From Candidatus Saccharimonadota bacterium (GTDB taxonomy: Bacteria; Patescibacteriota; Saccharimonadia; Saccharimonadales; Saccharimonadaceae), in contig JAFUBT010000002.1 of assembly GCA_017460065.1 (NCBI GenBank), positions 1 through 64,000 of the forward strand: a DNA stretch of 64,000 nucleotides, in the 5' to 3' direction. Positions 1 through 9,814 of this stretch are shown one piece after another. The translations under genes and the position numbers were made by a program. The notes under the pieces are model-generated. The model was not told the origin of the DNA and ran no database searches. It saw nothing but the letters and a program-made list of their open reading frames with translations. Every line of letters starts with the position of its first letter. Position 1 is the first letter of the stretch.

Positions 1-887
1 GGCCAATGCATTATATATATAGGTAAAGATAGTTTCCCGAGCAAAACGAAAAAACTGAATTGAATTTTTGATAGTATTGTTTGACCCGATAAAATTAAGG
101 CCAACAAAACGATAAACATTATCATGGCCACAGTCATCTCGGGATAGCGAATTCTGGATATAATATCAGGTGACAATAATAACTTCACTAATATAATTAA
201 CGCTAAGAATGTGATTATATTTATTAAAATTCTCCCGAACAGTGAAAAGTTTATTTTTTTTATGACTATTACAAGATAGTACAATAATCTTCCGCTCATT
301 AACCCCATAATTATCCGGGCATAGTCGCCAAACATCCCGCTATTATAAATATGCGTAAAATTGCTATAGAAAAACACGAAAACAATAGCCGTAATTATAC
401 TGATAAAAGTTTTATTTTTTGACTGGCAAATAATAGAAAAAACGGGAAAAAACAATAATAACATCACTAAATACCACAATGGTACTACTAATAAGTTTTG
501 GGGCGCAATTAATAGAGTTTCAGGTATGGTTGACAATAATATCCCTTTTAAGTTCCCTGGCTCCCATATTACATTTATAGTGGCAGTCAAGAAAATAGAA
601 AATAAGCAATAGGGGATCAGGACTTTAAACTTACACCATGTGTATTTTAGGGATATTTTTGATTTTTTTTCAAGCGTATCGTCATTGTTTAATGTTTTAC
701 TAAAATGGTTTGCAGTAAAATATCCACTTATTAATAGGAATAATTCGACAAATATGAAAGACGAATGAAAGTGAAAATATTCGCAGTTAGCCGGATCTTT
801 GATAAAACGAAAAGATGCAGTATGAACATAAACGACCATTATTGCCGCAAAAAAACGTATTAAATCTATTAGGCTAATTCTTCTCAC
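1..887 (-). CDS. Acyltransferase 3 family membrane protein, partial
   Basis: This gene is open at the left edge; about 295 codons are visible. The start is a GTG at 887, giving MRRISLIDLIRFFAAIMVVY followed by VH, which is the classic N-terminus of acyltransferase-3 (OafA/WecH-like) integral membrane O-acyltransferases, with the conserved His near residue 21. Many hydrophobic segments follow (for example around 540-480 and 430-360). The GTG overlaps the TGA stop of the upstream YfhO-like gene as GTGA, so the two are probably translationally coupled. In this cluster it would acylate a cell-surface glycan; the acyl donor and acceptor cannot be told from sequence. Very AT-rich compared with the rest of the window. 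Confidence 0.85.
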   Translation of the reverse strand, partial: MRRISLIDLIRFFAAIMVVYVHTASFRFIKDPANCEYFHFHSSFIFVELFLLISGYFTANHFSKTLNNDDTLEKKSKISLKYTWCKFKVLIPYCLFSIFLTATINVIWEPGNLKGILLSTIPETLLIAPQNLLVVPLWYLVMLLLFFPVFSIICQSKNKTFISIITAIVFVFFYSNFTHIYNSGMFGDYARIIMGLMSGRLLYYLVIVIKKINFSLFGRILINIITFLALIILVKLLLSPDIISRIRYPEMTVAMIMFIVLLALILSGQTILSKIQFSFFVLLGKLSLPIYIMHW

Positions 888-3433
888 ACTTCCCTCTTTT
901 TGGTTATTATATTTACAATAACGAATAACAGAACGGCGGTTGCGCTAATCGTCAGGCCGAGCATAAAACCGGGGATCTGGTATTCTAAAATTAATTCTCC
1001 ATTTTCAATATCGTTAAACTGCAAAAAACCATACTCTGATTCGATGATATCTATTTTCTTATTATTGATATATGCACGCCAGCCTGTATTATAGGGGATA
1101 GAGCTTAATAGTGCTAAGCTTTCTTCTTTTGAGATATCTTCGAGCTTAATAATAAAACGACCATCAGAGCGTTCATAATTTGCGTGGACGGCCTTGTTTT
1201 GGATTATTTTAGTTATTTCTTCAAGATTCTTTAAATTTACAGTATAGTAGTACTGTTGATTTATCGGGTCTTGGGTATTATTGTTGATGCTAATATGAAT
1301 TGTATCTTCCGCTTGGGGAACATAAAAAACACTCGGAGAAAGCCATTTTGCATAATCGATAGCGCTGCTGTTTGTTCTTATTTGACCATTAAATTCATAT
1401 TTCCACTCGATGTTTCCATAAACGATATGTGCATGTTCTGGCAAATGTAATTTTACCGTAACATCATTAGCCGCGTATTTCGTTTCGAAGCTTACGGGTT
1501 CGTATATATTTAAACTACTTCCACTGAGCTCTTTGAATATAGCATTCTGATATTCAAAGGTATTCTTAAAATTGCTGTATTCTAAGCTTACGCCGGTGTT
1601 GAATAATGCGAATAAAGGCAAAGTATATTTATTCTTATATATTTTTATTTCGTCAGTAAGCGGATAATCTATTTCTTCATATCCTGGTAGGTCATAGTCG
1701 GATATTATGTATTTTACTCCAAGTAGAGTATCTGCCCCTATTATCGAAGAATTCACTATATTCATGTTGTCACCATTTTTTCTATATCCTAAACTGTCTA
1801 GTATTCTTCGCTGGGTCTCATCTGGGTCAGATGAATATCCTGATATGGAGTTGTATCCATATGCTAAAGATTCATTATAGTTTGCAGTTAACCTGCCAGG
1901 GGACATATTGCGCGTCAATGTTTCGTTTATCCTATATAACTCATCGTCGTTAGCACTAATGGCGTTGATTATACCCTCTTTAGTTTTAGAATATTCTCTA
2001 TATTCGGTAACATTATTTTGCGAGTTATTTCTTATGAGTAGAATAGAACTACTCGTGAGTTCGAAAACGATTAATACTATAGTCGCAAACAGGTATTTAG
2101 GGGCTTTATAGGATTTGCTAATTAACGTAGATAATAAAATTATAAAAATACAATATAAGTACGTCATACTTGGATGAAATGTTCTAGCAAATTGCAGTAT
2201 CGCTAAGATTCCAGCAAAAACAGTCGCGCCTTTTACGATATCTCTCTTTTTTATTTTTCCATATTCTACAAGAAACCGACAAATGAACAATATGGAAAAT
2301 ATGGCAACATAAGAATATCTATAATAGTATGAATCAGCATTCTTGAGCATGGAAAAAACGAAAAATAGTGGCTTCCAATAAAAAAGGAATAACACAAAAA
2401 CAATAAATATTAGGCTGAAAGTCTTATACTTAGTGCTCGTTTTTTTAGACAGCAGCGAAGCGATGATTAATAGAATCACGAGTCCACCGCTGTATACGAA
2501 TAAAATGTGCGAAGCATTTACATCGCTCACTCCTGGGATATAAGATTGGATTGACCCCAAAATATCACCGTTAAAGGAAGTAGATAATTTATCTAGCTCT
2601 ACCGCTCCGCGGCCGCTCTGTAAGGACATAAGAGTCGGTATTAATATGATAGCGCTCATGGCTATGGCTAATATTACAGATAGAAAATACTTAAGGCTAA
2701 TAACTAAAAAGTATTTAATGCTGGGTTTTTTAGTGATATAGAGAATTGCCGATTCGACGAATAGCCATATTCCGGAAAATAGAATATTAATAGCGCCCGT
2801 GTACCAATTAAATATTATGGATAATACCACAGATACAACTAACAGTCTCGATACGCCTCTGTTATTAACCGACATAAAGACGCCTAATAGTATTAGCGGC
2901 AACATATATACGCCATCTAGCCACATTACATTATTCCCTTGAGACAGGACATATTGAGAACAGCCAAAAAGCACGGCAAGTATGATACTGAGCACTAATT
3001 TTGGCCTACTAGTCCTATATGACGGGAAGCGTTTCAGTGTGAAAAATAAAAACGTGAACGCCGCAAATATCGATGTGAGAACTATTAATAAAGACAAAAG
3101 CGTACACATGTCACTCTTATCGAAAAAGACAACGAGGATATTCAGAGGAGACGAAAGGTAGTATGTAAATATCACAAAACTACTATCTCCGAGCGTATTA
3201 CTAAGAGAATAATGTATAGTATTATTCCCAGACATAACGTCTTTAAGGTAGGCAAAGAAATCTAAATATTGAATATTGGCATCTCTAATCGCAAATGATC
3301 TATTCCCAAAAGGAGTGATGTGATTTGCTGCGAACGATATCATGAGAATTAATCCGGCGACCGCCACTGTTACTAGATAAGGCGCCCAGACTCGTAGTAA
3401 GTGAATAGCTTTTTTCTTTATAGCCTCCAACAT
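884..3433 (-). CDS. YfhO-family polytopic membrane protein
   Basis: 849 residues with about a dozen membrane helices in the first 480 residues and a soluble extracytoplasmic C-terminal part, ending in another helix. Residues 43-63 (GNRSFAIRDANIQYLDFF) match the G-N-x-S-hydrophobic-x-x-D-x-x-x-Q-Y-x-x-F-F signature of YfhO proteins, which in Firmicutes are linked to glycosylation of lipoteichoic acid. The likely role is glycan modification at the outer face of the membrane. The -10 box TGTTATACT (minus strand) lies exactly 6 nt before the ATG, so the mRNA is probably leaderless. It is the first gene of a two-gene minus-strand operon with the acyltransferase. Confidence 0.85.
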   Translation of the reverse strand: MLEAIKKKAIHLLRVWAPYLVTVAVAGLILMISFAANHITPFGNRSFAIRDANIQYLDFFAYLKDVMSGNNTIHYSLSNTLGDSSFVIFTYYLSSPLNILVVFFDKSDMCTLLSLLIVLTSIFAAFTFLFFTLKRFPSYRTSRPKLVLSIILAVLFGCSQYVLSQGNNVMWLDGVYMLPLILLGVFMSVNNRGVSRLLVVSVVLSIIFNWYTGAINILFSGIWLFVESAILYITKKPSIKYFLVISLKYFLSVILAIAMSAIILIPTLMSLQSGRGAVELDKLSTSFNGDILGSIQSYIPGVSDVNASHILFVYSGGLVILLIIASLLSKKTSTKYKTFSLIFIVFVLFLFYWKPLFFVFSMLKNADSYYYRYSYVAIFSILFICRFLVEYGKIKKRDIVKGATVFAGILAILQFARTFHPSMTYLYCIFIILLSTLISKSYKAPKYLFATIVLIVFELTSSSILLIRNNSQNNVTEYREYSKTKEGIINAISANDDELYRINETLTRNMSPGRLTANYNESLAYGYNSISGYSSDPDETQRRILDSLGYRKNGDNMNIVNSSIIGADTLLGVKYIISDYDLPGYEEIDYPLTDEIKIYKNKYTLPLFALFNTGVSLEYSNFKNTFEYQNAIFKELSGSSLNIYEPVSFETKYAANDVTVKLHLPEHAHIVYGNIEWKYEFNGQIRTNSSAIDYAKWLSPSVFYVPQAEDTIHISINNNTQDPINQQYYYTVNLKNLEEITKIIQNKAVHANYERSDGRFIIKLEDISKEESLALLSSIPYNTGWRAYINNKKIDIIESEYGFLQFNDIENGELILEYQIPGFMLGLTISATAVLLFVIVNIITKKREV

Positions 3434-3487
3434 ATTTCAAGTATAACATCTGAGTATATGATAGAATCAAGATAAAGGATATGATAT

Positions 3488-5320
3488 ATGCCTCAAGTAC
3501 AAATATTCGTCGCCTCGCATAAACCAACTCAGCACGTGAAGAGCGATATTTTTATGCCAATTCAAGTTGGGGCGGCACTTTCGGAACATAAAATCTCTGG
3601 CTTCCTCAAAGATGACACTGGTGACCATATTTCAGAAAAAAATGCCCGTTATTGTGAGCTTACTGCGCAATACTGGACATGGAAAAACTATGCAATCGAC
3701 GCTAATTATGTTGGTTTTTTCCACTATCGAAGATATCTGGCATTTCATAATAAAAATAACCTACGAGAAGACGTTTGGGGTAATATACAATATCCCGCAA
3801 TTGATTCTAATTTTATAGAAGTATTTGGGCTTCAAGACGATAATATCGAACAATATATCAATGGTGTAGACATAATTCTACCACGTTCTAAAAATATTCG
3901 ACATATGCCAGGGATGGGTAAAACAAACCGCGAACAATACTCTAGTTCTGGCTATCTTCGTCAGAAAGACTTGGATATTTTAATGAATGTCATAGATGAA
4001 AAATATCCAGACTTTACCGTGTTTGCGAAAAAATATTTTGCGAGCCATCGATCATATTTTAATAATATGTTTATTATGAGAAGGGATATTTTTGATAAGT
4101 ATGCAAAATGGCTTTTTGATATTCTTGAAGAATGCGATAAAAGGATAGACTATTCTGGGTACTCGGTTGAGGCGATGAGAACCATCGGGCACTTAGCTGA
4201 ACGGCTTCTTAATATTTATATATTATATCTTCGCGACAAACATCAATATATAATAAAAGAACTCCCGACGGTTTATATACATGAAACACGACCAAGGCAG
4301 ATGCCAATCAGGCAAGCCTTTAAAGAAAAAAACATAGCTATAGTACTTTCTGCAAATAATCATTATGTTCCATATCTTTCTACTGCGATTGCGTCGATAG
4401 TGCAAAATAGCGACAGACAAAATAACTACGACATTTTGGTTTTTCAGACAGACATTAGTCAAGATAACCAAGAACGAATCGTCCAAGTTTTTAAAAAACA
4501 ACAAAATATTAAAATTCGTTTTATTGATGTTTCTTCTTTTGCGGATGCCTTCGACAGTTTATCGACGCACGGACATTTTTCCATAGAAACTTGGTACAGA
4601 CTAGTAATGCCGGATATTCTTACTGAATATAAAAAAGTTCTATATCTTGACTCTGACCTAGTCGTAGAGCATGACGTTTCGGATTTATATAATACCGACG
4701 TATCCAGATATCTGGTTGCGGCCACGAGGGATGCAGACACAGCTGGATTGTATAATGGCTATGATCCTGACAGAAAAAACTATATGGATAGTATACTAAA
4801 AATCAGAAAACCATATGATTATTTTCAGGCTGGCGTAGTATTGTTTAATCTGGAATATTTTCGTAAAAAGATTAATACTAATGAACTTCTCAGCCTCGCA
4901 GCTAGTTATGACTGGAAGTTGCTAGATCAGGACGTATTGAACAATATAGCACAAGAGAAAGTATTATTTATAGATATGTCCTGGAATGTATTAGTCGACT
5001 GGAGAAAGATAAGAGCAGAAGAAATTATTAATAGAGCACCTAGGGATCTAAATAATGAATATCTGTCAGCTCGTCAGAGTCCTAAAATTATACATTATGC
5101 CGGAGACGAGAAACCGTGGGAGAATTTAAGCATGGATTTTGCTTCGTGCTTCTGGTATTACGCAAAATATAGCGGATATTATGAAGAACTTCTATGTCGG
5201 GCCGCCAACCCCAAAAAGCAGCGCTGGTCGGACGTAATTAAAAGAGAAGTTAAAAAAATGTTGCCCGTGGGGACTCGTCGTGGAGAGCTGGTACGCCGAA
5301 TTATTGCCCGCCGTAGATAG
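3488..5320 (+). CDS. DUF4422-GT8 two-domain glycosyltransferase
   Basis: 610 residues. The N-terminal part (about 1-255) has DUF4422 features (QIFVASHKPT, YCELTAQYWTWKN, GFFHYRRYL), a family associated with capsular or surface-glycan glycosyltransferases. The C-terminal part (about 280-530) is a GT8 domain: IAIVLSANNHYVPYLSTAIAS, then VLYLDSDLVV with the metal-binding DxD at residues 388-390, and a late IHYAGDEKPW signature. It probably adds hexose residues from UDP-sugars to an envelope polysaccharide. A -10 box (TAGAAT, 3462-3467) lies 20 nt upstream with an AAAGGA ribosome site between. It is the first of two tandem paralogues and is AT-rich. Confidence 0.88.
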   Translation: MPQVQIFVASHKPTQHVKSDIFMPIQVGAALSEHKISGFLKDDTGDHISEKNARYCELTAQYWTWKNYAIDANYVGFFHYRRYLAFHNKNNLREDVWGNIQYPAIDSNFIEVFGLQDDNIEQYINGVDIILPRSKNIRHMPGMGKTNREQYSSSGYLRQKDLDILMNVIDEKYPDFTVFAKKYFASHRSYFNNMFIMRRDIFDKYAKWLFDILEECDKRIDYSGYSVEAMRTIGHLAERLLNIYILYLRDKHQYIIKELPTVYIHETRPRQMPIRQAFKEKNIAIVLSANNHYVPYLSTAIASIVQNSDRQNNYDILVFQTDISQDNQERIVQVFKKQQNIKIRFIDVSSFADAFDSLSTHGHFSIETWYRLVMPDILTEYKKVLYLDSDLVVEHDVSDLYNTDVSRYLVAATRDADTAGLYNGYDPDRKNYMDSILKIRKPYDYFQAGVVLFNLEYFRKKINTNELLSLAASYDWKLLDQDVLNNIAQEKVLFIDMSWNVLVDWRKIRAEEIINRAPRDLNNEYLSARQSPKIIHYAGDEKPWENLSMDFASCFWYYAKYSGYYEELLCRAANPKKQRWSDVIKREVKKMLPVGTRRGELVRRIIARRR

Positions 5321-5348
5321 ATAGGGCGAATATGTTAGAATGAGGTAT

Positions 5349-7220
5349 ATGACAAAAAAGCCAAATATAAAGATTCTAATTACGTGCCATAAGAAAACTT
5401 CTCATATTTCTAATGAAATTTTAAAACCCATCCAGGTCAATTGCGCAAATACTAAAATAAAAATGGCGCACATGCTCCATGATGACGATGGAGAAAATAT
5501 ATCTGCCCTCAACCCAATGTACTGTGAACTAACGGCTCAGTATTGGGCATGGAAAAATCTTGATGCGGATTACTACGGTTTTTGTCACTATCGGAGATAC
5601 TTCAATTTTTCTAAGACTAAGTATAAAGAAGATGAATACGGAAATATTCTTGAGCAATATCCGGGAGAATACATTGTAGAAAAATATGGTCAGGATGAAA
5701 GTTCTGTAAGAAAAGCAGTCGATGGTAACGATATTATAATAACAGAGCGTAAAGATATACGAAGGATGCCTGGCGGTAGAGGAAATATCATCGACCAGTA
5801 TGGACGGGCCGAGTATCTACACCGTGGAGATATCCACTTAATTCACGCTATAATAAATGAATTAACGCCAGAATATTCCAAGGCTGCAGACGCCTATCTG
5901 CACGGCCATACTACCAGCTTTTGTAACATGTATATTCTTAAAAAAGATATCTTTTTCGAATACTGCGAATGGTTGTTTCTTGTCCTTGCTGAATTTTGCA
6001 AACGGACAGATATGAAACTATATAGCACCGAGGCATTAAGAACTCCGGGGCATCTATCTGAAAGACTATTTGGTATTTTCTTGCGGAAAAAACAAATGGA
6101 CAATCCTAGACTTAAAATAAAGGAACTTCAATGCGTATATTTCAAAAAAACCGACGTACAAGATAATCTTGACCCAGTCTATAGCAAAAATGCGATTCCA
6201 ATTGTCTTTGCTGCGAATAACAATTTTGTTCCAGTATTCGCCACCTGCCTACAGTCGGTGATCGACACTTCTAGCCAGAATCGAAATTATGATATCGTAT
6301 TAATTCAATCTGACGTCTCCACGGAAAACAAGAAAATTTTGCAGGAGATGCTTCAAAATCACTCAAACTTTTCTCTTAGGTTCTATGATGCCTCTCGACT
6401 CCTCTCAGACTATAAGCTAGAAGCAAAAGAGCATATTAGCGTTGAAACATATTATCGCTTCCTTATCCAGTCTGCCATGCCAAAATATGAGAAGGTTTTG
6501 TATATTGATTGCGACTTAATCGTTAAAAAAGATTTAGCGGAATTATATGATATTGATATCGATGGGTATATGTTAGCCGCTGCCCTAGACCCAGATTTTA
6601 TTGGTCAAGTAAATGGGGCAAATCCGACAACGCGTGAATATGCAGAGCAAGAACTTCACCTCAGCAATCCATACGCATATTTCCAAGCTGGGGTCCTGTT
6701 GTTCAACGAAAAGGAGATGCGAAAGGCCCACCCTCTCAATCAGTGGCTAAAGTTTGCGACGAAGCCGTACCGATACAGCGACCAAGATGTCCTAAACGTG
6801 CATTGCCAAGGTAGAGTAAAATACCTCGATATGAAGTGGAATATGATTTTCAACTGTAATCATGAGCGTGTACCCAAGGTGATAGCATATGCCCCAGCCG
6901 AAATTCAAGAAAAATACAATGCAGCTCATGCGGACCCTGCGATTATCCATTACGCAGGCTTTATGAAACCGTGGCATAATCCCAACGAAGAATTCGCCGA
7001 AGATTTTTGGTCGGTTGCACGCAAGACCCCGTTTTACGAGAAACTTATATATTCAATGAACGGGGAAAAGACCGAGCATGAAATTAACGTGTTAGCAAAA
7101 AACCTCTCGTTCAGAGGCCGAAATAAAGATAGGGCAAGAAGATTATATGGGAAGTTAATTAAGAAAAATAGTACATTTGATCGGGCTCTGAGAAAAAAGC
7201 TGAACAAGAATAGCGATTAA
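5349..7220 (+). CDS. DUF4422-GT8 two-domain glycosyltransferase, tandem paralogue
   Basis: 623 residues, colinear with the preceding gene: DUF4422 (ILITCHKKTSHISNEILKPI, YCELTAQYWAWKN, CHYRRYFNF) followed by GT8 (PIVFAANNNFVPVFATCLQS, VLYIDCDLIV with DxD at 387-389, IIHYAGFMKPW). I chose ATG 5349 rather than 5340 because the extended -10 box TGTTAGAAT (5333-5341) overlaps 5340 and ends 7 nt before 5349, so translation from 5340 would begin inside the promoter. It is a duplicated transferase that probably adds a different sugar or linkage in the same polymer. The promoter inside the cluster suggests separate transcription from its twin. Confidence 0.87.
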   Translation: MTKKPNIKILITCHKKTSHISNEILKPIQVNCANTKIKMAHMLHDDDGENISALNPMYCELTAQYWAWKNLDADYYGFCHYRRYFNFSKTKYKEDEYGNILEQYPGEYIVEKYGQDESSVRKAVDGNDIIITERKDIRRMPGGRGNIIDQYGRAEYLHRGDIHLIHAIINELTPEYSKAADAYLHGHTTSFCNMYILKKDIFFEYCEWLFLVLAEFCKRTDMKLYSTEALRTPGHLSERLFGIFLRKKQMDNPRLKIKELQCVYFKKTDVQDNLDPVYSKNAIPIVFAANNNFVPVFATCLQSVIDTSSQNRNYDIVLIQSDVSTENKKILQEMLQNHSNFSLRFYDASRLLSDYKLEAKEHISVETYYRFLIQSAMPKYEKVLYIDCDLIVKKDLAELYDIDIDGYMLAAALDPDFIGQVNGANPTTREYAEQELHLSNPYAYFQAGVLLFNEKEMRKAHPLNQWLKFATKPYRYSDQDVLNVHCQGRVKYLDMKWNMIFNCNHERVPKVIAYAPAEIQEKYNAAHADPAIIHYAGFMKPWHNPNEEFAEDFWSVARKTPFYEKLIYSMNGEKTEHEINVLAKNLSFRGRNKDRARRLYGKLIKKNSTFDRALRKKLNKNSD

Positions 7221-7226
7221 AATTTC

Positions 7227-8444
7227 ATGAAAAACACGTTAAAAGGAAAAAATATTTTAATCACCCAGTCGGCACTCCGCGTGATTGCCGGGTCGGAAAT
7301 TGTTGCCTTGGAACTAGCTGAAGCCTTACAGAAAAAAGGTGCTAATGTTCGAATTTTTACATGGGAATACGGCACGCCGATTATGCAATATGTCCAACAA
7401 AAAAATATACGAGTTACATGTAATGAGCGTGACCCGTTCTTTAAAAAATGTGACTACATATGGGTCCATCATCAAGTTCTTCCCGAACTGGTCATAGAAG
7501 AGCTATTTAAGAACTCATCCTACAGCCCTAGAATAATGTTTATGCATATGTCTGGCCTACCGACCAACCATATTGAGCAGCCTTACATTAATGGGCTGGA
7601 GAAACGGATATCGGATAAAAGCTACTATGTCTCTACAGAGGCAAAGAACTTGATAGAGCAGATGTTTTATAGTAGCAACACCCCAGTAGAAAGTGGCCTT
7701 TTTCAAAACTATTTTCCGGTGCGTTTTGCCGATAAACAATATTCTCGCCGTGAATTAAAGAAGATCTTAGTCGTTTCAAACCACCCACCACAAGAGGTTA
7801 TCGAACTGCGGTCACTGTCTGGAAGTATATCAATAACATATATGGGCGAAAAAAATAAAGACTATAAAATGATTACCCCGGAAATTATTTTAGCCCATGA
7901 TGCGGTTATCTCTATCGGTAAGACGGTACAATACTGTCTAGCTTGCGGTGTTCCAGTCTATATATATGATAAATTTGGCGGATGTGGTTACCTTACAAGA
8001 CGTAATTTTGCCAAAAATGAAAATAAGAATTTTAGCGGAAGAGGCTATAAGAAAAAAAGTGCCCCACAAATCATGCGGGAACTTATAAGTGGTTACGATG
8101 AGGCTAGAACACATCAAGCTGCGATAAAGGACTCAATGATAAAGAAGTTCTGCCTTGACGACAAACTGTTGGATATTTTTAAACCTCTTTCGAAGCAAAA
8201 AACAATAGATGCAGAATTATACTACCCGACAATCGCAACAATGTCGATGGCAAAATGGAAACTGAAGGGCGACTTCTACGTAAAAGAACTCAAAGACATT
8301 ATCAATATACGTGACACCGAAATACGTATGCTTCGCCAAAATAGTAGAAACCTAGAGAGTAAAATTCAAGGATTCAAGAATAGTCGAACATACAAAATTG
8401 TGACTGCGATAAATAGGTTTATAGGAAAAAATACGGGGCTATAA
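7227..8444 (+). CDS. GT4-like glycosyltransferase
   Basis: 405 residues. The start (ILITQSALRVIAGSEIVALE) matches the glycine-containing loop of GT-B fold GT4 enzymes, where an acceptor-side nucleotide-binding loop follows the first strand. A second Rossmann-like half begins near residue 180 (KKILVVSNHPPQ) with SIGKTVQYCLACGVPVYIYD, resembling the donor-binding region, although the usual E-x7-E motif is not clear. The last 40 residues are predicted coiled coil (IINIRDTEIRMLRQNSRNLE). It follows the GT8 twin by 6 nt and belongs to the same surface-glycan cluster. Donor and acceptor are unknown. Confidence 0.72.
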   Translation: MKNTLKGKNILITQSALRVIAGSEIVALELAEALQKKGANVRIFTWEYGTPIMQYVQQKNIRVTCNERDPFFKKCDYIWVHHQVLPELVIEELFKNSSYSPRIMFMHMSGLPTNHIEQPYINGLEKRISDKSYYVSTEAKNLIEQMFYSSNTPVESGLFQNYFPVRFADKQYSRRELKKILVVSNHPPQEVIELRSLSGSISITYMGEKNKDYKMITPEIILAHDAVISIGKTVQYCLACGVPVYIYDKFGGCGYLTRRNFAKNENKNFSGRGYKKKSAPQIMRELISGYDEARTHQAAIKDSMIKKFCLDDKLLDIFKPLSKQKTIDAELYYPTIATMSMAKWKLKGDFYVKELKDIINIRDTEIRMLRQNSRNLESKIQGFKNSRTYKIVTAINRFIGKNTGL

Positions 8445-8536
8445 ATTAGCTATTTGCGATAGGCGAGAAGGCCGGGTCTTAGCGACGCGGAGTTTGAGGA
8501 ATTCTCTCTCCAGTATACAAGACAAAGTAGCACAAT

Positions 8537-9814
8537 CTAGTATTGTCCTATTACACTCCAGGATCTTCTCGCAATCTTATCGTAGTAAATTGTGCCACCA
8601 GTATAGTATTGGTATTCGACGTAATCGAGATAACGGCTTTTAGAAATTGGTCCAATAGGGAAACCCATTTCGCCATCGACACTACTTAATTCAACAAATT
8701 TTTTTCGTATTTCGCCCATATTCTCCCAGGCGCCAGTCTCAGGTGAGTAAATAATAACTCCGTTCTGGTATGCCTGTACGCATGCGCCCTGATGCCCAAT
8801 ATTGCAATTAGGAAACTCCGAAAGTTTTTCTCCCATTTTGCCGCTATCTCCTCCTAATGAATTATAGCGGTCGTCTATTACTTTTAGTCCAGCAACCTCA
8901 TAAGTACTCCCAAACCACTCGCTAAAGTACATAAAGAAGTTTCGGTTACCGTAAGAGCCGCAAGTTGATGTGCCAGGGTAATTGCGTAAGGCGGCATCAT
9001 TTGGCGTGTATGGCGTATAAATATAGAGCGAAGCTGTTGCCATATTCTCGATATAAACTTGCTTGGTGCCACAGCTGTAATCGGGGGAGTAGAAGATATT
9101 ATTCACCATCCCAGGGTGGTAGTTGTATTCGTAGTTACGTTCCTTGTAGCGGTTAAACTGGTAGGCTGCCATATGAATTTGGTTATAGAAACCATAATAC
9201 TGCGTATCGCAGGGCGCATTATCTGGGCAGCCGTAGCCCATTGCCGTGTTATATTCCCACTTCAACGGCCAGCTGTCGCCCCACACGTAGCTTTCTTTCT
9301 TGAGCAACACTAACAAAACTTGCGGATTAATATTATAGCGTTTAGCCTCGTTGTAGATAATCTGTGCCGCCGAAATCATGCCGTCCTTCACGACGCCATT
9401 AGTTTCGTAGAGCGTTTCGTGCGTATTTGGGTTTTCGTAATATTTATTTACGCAGACATAGGGCGGTTCGTGGTAGCGCATATTACCTGCTGCGCGTCGT
9501 GCTCGGGCGTAGTCTGCGTTCGTCGAGCCAGCTGGCATTCGGTAGCCAGTTTCGTTTACGACGCGTCCGGCCGCACTGCCGCGTCCCCACATATCGCATG
9601 TGGGTAGCTTGGCATCGAGGAAAGCCTGAATGTCTGCCACGCTCATAGTGTTTGCATTATAAAATACCGCATCATCAATAATTCGTCCGGCTTTAAAATC
9701 CGTCGCCTTGACGGCGTCCGATTCTGGCGTGTTATAGATTGCTAAGCCATAAAACACTGCCAAAAATGCCACCGCTGCCAAAACACTAGCGCACTTCAAA
9801 AGTCGTCGTTTCAC
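8537..9814 (-). CDS. Secreted LGFP-repeat cell-wall protein
   Basis: 425 residues with an N-terminal signal/anchor (LLKCASVLAAVAFLAVFYGL). Residues about 40-280 match a domain common in secreted Actinobacterial proteins: a GRIIDDAVFYNANTMSVADI start, several cysteines, and a lysozyme-like segment IIYNEAKRYNINPQVLLVLL followed by KKES. The C-terminal 110 residues contain LGFP-type repeats (GEMGFPIGPIS), which in Actinobacteria are thought to bind the cell wall. Probable role: binding or hydrolysis of peptidoglycan, possibly that of an Actinobacterial host (inference). It overlaps the upstream gene by 29 nt, so the pair forms an operon. A catalytic Glu in KKES is plausible but unproven. Confidence 0.75.
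   Translation of the reverse strand: MKRRLLKCASVLAAVAFLAVFYGLAIYNTPESDAVKATDFKAGRIIDDAVFYNANTMSVADIQAFLDAKLPTCDMWGRGSAAGRVVNETGYRMPAGSTNADYARARRAAGNMRYHEPPYVCVNKYYENPNTHETLYETNGVVKDGMISAAQIIYNEAKRYNINPQVLLVLLKKESYVWGDSWPLKWEYNTAMGYGCPDNAPCDTQYYGFYNQIHMAAYQFNRYKERNYEYNYHPGMVNNIFYSPDYSCGTKQVYIENMATASLYIYTPYTPNDAALRNYPGTSTCGSYGNRNFFMYFSEWFGSTYEVAGLKVIDDRYNSLGGDSGKMGEKLSEFPNCNIGHQGACVQAYQNGVIIYSPETGAWENMGEIRKKFVELSSVDGEMGFPIGPISKSRYLDYVEYQYYTGGTIYYDKIARRSWSVIGQY

Noticed and set aside
7218..7226. Leaderless promoter for the gene at 7227
   Set aside because: TAAAAT (7218-7223) lies only 3 nt before the ATG, too close for initiation upstream of the start codon; the match comes from the previous stop codon.
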